A DNA stretch of 37,079 bases from Micromonospora sp. CPCC 205371 (GTDB lineage Bacteria > Actinomycetota > Actinomycetes > Mycobacteriales > Micromonosporaceae), in contig NZ_JAIBNX010000057.1 in assembly GCF_026130045.1 (NCBI RefSeq), positions 2,765 through 39,843 on the forward strand, given 5' to 3'. Under the pieces are notes generated by a model that did not search any database, was not told the DNA's origin, and worked only from the letters and a program-made list of their open reading frames with translations. Shown in pieces: positions 33,082 through 37,079 of the stretch; the first letter of the stretch is position 1, and every line of letters begins with the position of its first letter. The position numbers were made by a program, and so were the translations under genes.

Positions 33082-35043
33082 TCAGGGTGTGGTGAGTTCG
33101 AAGCGGCGAACGGTGACCGCGCCGCCCAGGTCCTGGGTCGCGTAGTTGAACATCGCGTACCGGTAGCCCATGAAGAACCGCCAGTCGTTGCCCATGACGA
33201 AGGCTGTGCCGAGGGGTGTGAAGGTGGTGCCGTCGGTGCTGTACGAGAAGCGTCCCTGCCGTCCGGTGCCTGGCCGGATGTCCGCGCTGACGCGCAGCCA
33301 GATCCGGCCGCCGGAGACTGGGGCGCTCGCGACGTCGGTGCCCGTGCCGGTGGTGTTCCAGGAACTGTCCATGGTCAGACCGTTGACCATCGTGACCCTG
33401 GTGGCACCGTTGTCGCGTTTTACCCCGATCCAGGCGGAGGAGTCGCGCAGCAGCGCGAGCCCTGCCCGGTCGCCGTCGCGCATGGTGGAGTAGTCCAGCT
33501 CGATGGTGGCCGTGGAGGTGGGGCCCTGGATGCGGTGGGTCAGCGTGTTGCGGGCCGCGTACAGGTCGCCCGTGACAGTGGCGGCCTGCAGCCGCAGTCC
33601 ATTGTTGACGGTGTAGCGGGTGGTGTCCGGGTTGTGGTTCCACTCCCACTGCGGTCCGAGGGTGGTGCCGGCGAAGGTGTCGACGCCGATCATCGGCTTG
33701 ACCGCACGCGGTGGCGGGGGCACGTTCGGGTACGGGTACGAGGTGCCCCAGCGGCCGTTGACGGTCTGCAGGACGGGCCAGCCGTCGGCGGTCCACGTGA
33801 TCGGCGCCAGTGCCGGCACCCGGCCACCCGGATACGCGTCCACGAAGGACAGGTAGTACCAGGCGCCGTTCTGGGTCTGCACCAGCCCGCCCTGGTGCGG
33901 CACGCCGCCGCCCTGGATGGGTCCGGGCAGGTCGAGCAGGAGCTGGCGCATCTCGTACGGGCCGAACGGGTTGCTGGACTTGAGGATGTACTGCCCGTTG
34001 GCCGGCCGCGTGAGGAAGATGTAGTAGCTTCCGTTGCGCTTGTAGAAGCGCGCGCCTTCGAGCGTGCCGACGCCGGCCGGTGTCTGGAACACCTGTTGCG
34101 CCCGCACCTGGCTGAGCCCGTCGGCCGAGAGCTGGGCGACGCTGATCGTCGTGTTGCCGTACGCGACGTACATGGTGTCGTTGTCGTCGACGAGCAGCCC
34201 GGCGTCGTAGTAGCAGCCGTTGATCTGGGAGCGCTTCTGCCACGGCCCTTCCACGGATGTGGCCGTGTACACGTACGTGCGGTTGAACTCGACGCAGCCG
34301 ATCCAGTAGAACGTGCGATTGCTGGGTCGATAGTTCAATGTGGACGCCCAGATTCCTTTGACGTAGGCGCGCCCGCCGGACAGGTTGTAGTTGTTGGAGC
34401 CGAAGTCCAGGGTCGGCACCGAGTGGCCGGCGAACTCCCAGTTGACCAGGTCGTACGAGCGCAGGATCGGCGCGCCGGGGGAGTAGTGCATCGTGGACGC
34501 CGAGTAGTAGTAGGCGTCGCCCACACGGATGATGTCGATGTCCGCGAAGTCCTGCCACAGGACCGGGTTGGTGAAGGTGCTGGTTGGCGGCGGCGTCGTG
34601 GGTCCTCCCGTGGGCGTGGTGGTTGGTGAGACATCGCCGGTGCAGGCTGTGCCGTTGAGGGTGAATGCCGCCGGTATCGGGTTGCTGCCGCTCCACGCGC
34701 CGTTGAAGCCGAAAGACGCCGTCGCGTTCGTGGCGATGCTGCCGTTGTGCGCGGCGTTGCGGGCGGTGACCTGCGCGCCGGACTGGGTGTGGGTGGCGTT
34801 CCACATCTGCGTGACGCTCTGGCCGGCGCCGAAGCTCCACACCAGACTCCACGACGTGACCGGGTCACCGAGGTTCGTGACCGCGACGTTGGCGCCGAAG
34901 CCACCCGGCCACTGGTTGCTGACGGTGTAGGCGACGCGGCAGCCCGCGGCCGCGTACGCGTCGGCAGCCATCAGGCCCGCCGCCGCCACAAGCGTGGCGA
35001 CCGCTCCAGCGGCCAGCAGGGTCCTCGTGCGCGTCGCAGGCAT
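33082..35043 (-). CDS. Secreted CBM2-GH43 glycosidase
   Basis: The 653-residue product has a signal peptide (LLAAGAVATLVAAAGLMAAD). A CBM2 cellulose/xylan-binding module (about 34-134, bracketed by Cys35 and Cys134) contains VSNQWPGGFGANVAVTNLGD and WNATHTQSGAQVTARN. A Pro/Thr linker (SPTTTPTGGPTTPPPTST) leads to a GH43 five-bladed propeller from about 157, with NPVLWQDFADIDIIRVGDAY (Asp168 as expected base) and GTLEGARFYKRNGSYYIF supplying the expected acid Glu. A C-terminal beta-sandwich domain (about 475-653) resembles those of bacterial beta-xylosidase/arabinofuranosidase GH43 enzymes. It probably trims plant hemicellulose. ATG 35043 follows GGAGGAAA; an in-frame TTG at 35064 is rejected. 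Confidence 0.92.
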   Translation of the reverse strand: MPATRTRTLLAAGAVATLVAAAGLMAADAYAAAGCRVAYTVSNQWPGGFGANVAVTNLGDPVTSWSLVWSFGAGQSVTQMWNATHTQSGAQVTARNAAHNGSIATNATASFGFNGAWSGSNPIPAAFTLNGTACTGDVSPTTTPTGGPTTPPPTSTFTNPVLWQDFADIDIIRVGDAYYYSASTMHYSPGAPILRSYDLVNWEFAGHSVPTLDFGSNNYNLSGGRAYVKGIWASTLNYRPSNRTFYWIGCVEFNRTYVYTATSVEGPWQKRSQINGCYYDAGLLVDDNDTMYVAYGNTTISVAQLSADGLSQVRAQQVFQTPAGVGTLEGARFYKRNGSYYIFLTRPANGQYILKSSNPFGPYEMRQLLLDLPGPIQGGGVPHQGGLVQTQNGAWYYLSFVDAYPGGRVPALAPITWTADGWPVLQTVNGRWGTSYPYPNVPPPPRAVKPMIGVDTFAGTTLGPQWEWNHNPDTTRYTVNNGLRLQAATVTGDLYAARNTLTHRIQGPTSTATIELDYSTMRDGDRAGLALLRDSSAWIGVKRDNGATRVTMVNGLTMDSSWNTTGTGTDVASAPVSGGRIWLRVSADIRPGTGRQGRFSYSTDGTTFTPLGTAFVMGNDWRFFMGYRYAMFNYATQDLGGAVTVRRFELTTP

Positions 35044-35073
35044 GCGCTTTCCTCCGTTCCGCAACGCGGAAAA

Positions 35074-35085
35074 GTGAACGTTAAC
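35074..35085 (-). promoter_or_regulatory. LacI-type operator-like palindrome upstream of the GH43 gene
   Basis: GTGAACGTTAAC is a near-perfect 12-bp palindrome centred on CG, the usual architecture of LacI-family sites. It lies 31 bases before the GH43 start. No LacI gene is present in the window. Confidence 0.4.
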
Positions 35086-35265
35086 ATCGAGCCTCGGCGC
35101 TACAAGCGGCGGTTATCGATGCCTATGAGTATCAGACGATAGGTGCAAGGTCGATGCTCGTCAATGGCTGCCTTGTCGCCCTAAACCTTCCTGAGAATTC
35201 CCTTAAAAACCGATCTGCTCCGGATGTCAGTCCGTACCTAGTGCCGACTGAGAGGAGTGGATTGA

Positions 35266-36744
35266 ATGATCGCGCGACGTTTGACCACGCGCAGAGCCGT
35301 CGTGGCGGCAGCCGTCCTGGCCACCGTGGGCGCCGGTACGGCGATCACCCTCAGCGCCAACGCCGGCACCAACGCTGACGGTGACGCCCCCGCGGCCAGT
35401 ACGCCACGCGTGTCGGGGGAGATGCGCGCCGCCCTGCGCCGCGACCTCGATCTGACCGACGCGCAGCTCGACGCCCGACTGCGCCGCGAGGCGTGGGCAG
35501 CACAGACCGCGCGCGCCCTGCGCGGGACGCTCGGCGACGAGTACGCCGGCGCCTGGCTCACCGGCGGCCAGCAGCTCAACGTGGCGGTCACCGATCGCTC
35601 CCTGACCGACGAGGTACGCGCGGCCGGCGCGCAGCCAGCGGTGGTGGACCGCAGTGCGCGTGAGCTCAGTACGGTCAAGCGGACCCTGGACCGCCGATCC
35701 GGCGCCGCGTCGGCGAGCGTCACCGGCTGGTACATCGACCCCGCGACGAACACGGTGGTGGTGCGTGCCGCTTCCGGGCGGACGTCAGCCGCCCGCAACT
35801 TCGTCCGCAACGCTGGCGTCGACGCTAGCGACGTACGCGTGGTCGCCGGGGGGACCGCGCCGCGGCTGCTGAACCGGCCCAAGCCGGACCCCACCGAGGC
35901 GCCGGACGAGACAGCGCCGCCGGAGGACCCGGAGCAGACGGCGCCGCCGGAGGAGACGGCACCGCCAGAGCAGACCGGCGCCCCGGAGGAGCCGGCCGAC
36001 CCGAACGCGCAGGCAGTGCGCGGCGGCGCGCCGTACATCATCGGCGGCCAGGCGGTCTGTTCCGTCGGGTTCGCGGTCGAGGGCGGCTTCGTCAGCGCCG
36101 GTCACTGCGGTAACGAAGGCGACGCCACCGCGGTGGAGGACGGCCAGGAACTGGTCGCGCTGGGCGAGTTCCAGGCGTCCTCGTTCCCGGGCAACGACTT
36201 CTCCTTCGTCGCCACCGGCGACGGCTTCACGCCGGTCGGCGAGGTCAACAGCTTCGGCGGCGAGAACGCCGGCGCGGCCGACCTCGGCGCGCCGCTGCCG
36301 GTCGCCGGCTCCGAAGAGGCGGTCGTGGGCACCGCGGTGTGTAAGTTCGGCCAGACGACGGGCGCGAGCTGCGGCGAGATCCAGGCGCTGAACGTGACGG
36401 TGAACTTCGCGGACCCCATCGACAACCAGGGCACCGTCGCGGTCGGCGGCCTGATCGGCACCGACGTGTGCGCCGAGCCGGGCGACTCCGGCGGTTCCCT
36501 GCTCGCCGGTGACCAGGCACAGGGCGTTGTATCGGGCGGTTCCGGAAACTGCCAGCAGGGCGGCGAGACGTTCTTCCAGCCGGTGAACGAGATCCTCGAA
36601 ACCCTGAACCTGACCCTGCTGACCGCCGCCGGAGCCGGCGGCGAAGACGCGGGCGCTGGCGAGGAAGCGGATGCCGGCGAGGACGCGGGCGTTGGCGAAG
36701 ATGCCGCCGCGGATGAGGTGGCGGGGCAGAACGCGCACCAGTAA
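35266..36744 (+). CDS. Streptogrisin-like S1 serine protease with acidic linker and tail
   Basis: The 492-residue product has a signal peptide (VVAAAVLATVGAGTAITLSA) and a propeptide of the alpha-lytic/streptogrisin type (about 45-200, with LRGTLGDEYAGAWLTG and SVTGWYIDPATNTVVV). The catalytic domain (about 248-455) carries the triad His280 (FVSAGHCG), Asp311 (GNDFSF) and Ser408 (GDSGG). Between propeptide and protease lies an unusual Pro/Glu-rich linker (DETAPPEDPEQTAPPEETAP). After the domain is an acidic Ala/Gly/Glu/Asp tail (GEDAGAGEEADAGEDAGVGE). It is a secreted endopeptidase whose propeptide probably guides folding. ATG 35266 has an AGAGGAG site. It is divergent from GH43 with a 222-bp gap. 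Confidence 0.93.
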   Translation: MIARRLTTRRAVVAAAVLATVGAGTAITLSANAGTNADGDAPAASTPRVSGEMRAALRRDLDLTDAQLDARLRREAWAAQTARALRGTLGDEYAGAWLTGGQQLNVAVTDRSLTDEVRAAGAQPAVVDRSARELSTVKRTLDRRSGAASASVTGWYIDPATNTVVVRAASGRTSAARNFVRNAGVDASDVRVVAGGTAPRLLNRPKPDPTEAPDETAPPEDPEQTAPPEETAPPEQTGAPEEPADPNAQAVRGGAPYIIGGQAVCSVGFAVEGGFVSAGHCGNEGDATAVEDGQELVALGEFQASSFPGNDFSFVATGDGFTPVGEVNSFGGENAGAADLGAPLPVAGSEEAVVGTAVCKFGQTTGASCGEIQALNVTVNFADPIDNQGTVAVGGLIGTDVCAEPGDSGGSLLAGDQAQGVVSGGSGNCQQGGETFFQPVNEILETLNLTLLTAAGAGGEDAGAGEEADAGEDAGVGEDAAADEVAGQNAHQ

Positions 36745-36764
36745 CCCGGAACACCAGTAACGGT

Positions 36765-36793
36765 TCGGCCCCCGGGCGTAGTCCGGGGGCCGA
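36765..36793 (+). terminator. Hairpin terminator after the S1 protease gene
   Basis: TCGGCCCCCGG and CCGGGGGCCGA form a perfect 11-bp stem with a 7-base loop, starting 21 bases after the protease stop. Confidence 0.8.
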
Positions 36794-36996
36794 CACCTGT
36801 CCGACGAGTAGCGAGCCGGGCAGTCCGGCCCCGCGAGGGTATTGACCGTGAATCGCGCAGGGTGAGGCCGCGGGAGCAGCGGCATGGACCGCGACGGACG
36901 CCGCGGCAGCCCAAAACTTGATCCTGATCCTGATCTTGACCGTGGCCGGCCGCGCCTGACGGCGCACGTCTGGGCGCGCGATCGGGCCTTGACAGG
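36794..36996. other. Gene-free stretch
   Basis: I find no gene here. It has a small run of TGATCC/TGATCT-like hexamers near 36920-36935, and it leads into repeat copy 3, so 36745-37079 is non-coding as far as can be seen. Confidence 0.6.
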
Positions 36997-37079
36997 GCGT
37001 CGATCAAGGAGATCCGCATCGATCAAGGGCAAACGCACGCGGAAAAGAGATCGAACCACGTGCATTCGCCCTTGATCGA
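36997..37079 (-). repeat. Palindromic repeat element, copy 3 (inverted, cut by window end)
   Basis: In minus orientation its arms are identical to those of copy 1, and its centre matches copy 2 (forward strand CGGAAAAGAGATCGAACCA, 37040-37058). The extra GATCAAGG motif lies on its left (37002-37009), confirming the inverted orientation. It extends to the last base of the window. Confidence 0.88.

Noticed and set aside
32234-34852. 872-codon minus-strand frame spanning the sigma-partner and GH43 genes
   Set aside because: Out-of-frame shadow rich in Arg, His and Pro; no domain; crosses two well-supported genes.

Overview
This window is a high-GC actinomycete chromosome segment. Strong G/C third-position bias, long secreted multidomain hydrolases, a SigE-family sigma factor, a streptogrisin-type protease and a rare TTA codon all fit. 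Micromonosporaceae is my best guess from family resemblance alone. There are no rRNA or tRNA genes, no CRISPR array, no complete insertion sequence and no recognisable secondary-metabolite cluster. Calls rest on motifs read by eye; no database search was run.

Layout. (1) Positions 2-1162 hold the 3' part of an ankyrin-repeat gene cut by the window edge. (2) Positions 1210-13329 hold a tight four-gene plus-strand unit: a secreted GH92 alpha-mannosidase, a secreted GH172 (DUF2961) enzyme with FG-GAP repeats, a small unknown protein, and an 1819-residue secreted protein joining a cutinase-like esterase, a five-bladed-propeller domain (DUF5005/DUF4185-like) and ten Fn3 modules. (3) Positions 13298-16387 hold an HTH remnant, a plasmid-stabilisation-like basic protein, a stress-type SDR, and a divergent MarR-MFS pair. 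(4) Position 16406-17443 is a Ppx/GppA phosphatase. (5) Positions 17534-21013 are a minus-strand pair: an M4 metalloprotease followed by a caspase-fold-like DUF6345 protein, both without an obvious export signal. (6) Positions 21071-23194 hold a SnoaL-like pseudogene, a PP2C phosphatase and a DUF3500 protein. (7) Positions 23304-26803 hold a FemAB-type peptidyltransferase, a MurE paralogue with an altered DNPR motif, and an alpha/beta hydrolase. (8) Positions 26796-30882 hold a frameshifted small gene, an amidohydrolase, a 95-bp MITE-like element abutting a tiny poly-Asp lipoprotein gene, a vanadium-haloperoxidase-like PAP2 enzyme, two copies of an 86-bp palindromic repeat, and a 5'-truncated DUF1992 gene. 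(9) Positions 30879-36744 hold a small membrane protein, an ECF sigma factor with a membrane partner, a CBM2-GH43 enzyme and a streptogrisin-like protease. A third, inverted copy of the repeat closes the window.

Most interesting. The 1210-13329 unit combines an alpha-mannosidase, a family known to cut D-arabinan/fructan (GH172), a propeller domain in the same fold class as the endo-D-arabinanases (DUF4185/GH183), and a cutinase-like serine esterase. Together they could dismantle the mannose-capped, mycolate-esterified arabinan envelope of mycolate-containing actinobacteria. That role is inference. Also worth attention are the FemAB/MurE pair, the signal-less M4/caspase-like pair, and the 86-bp repeat family sitting just past stop codons and at a gene breakpoint.
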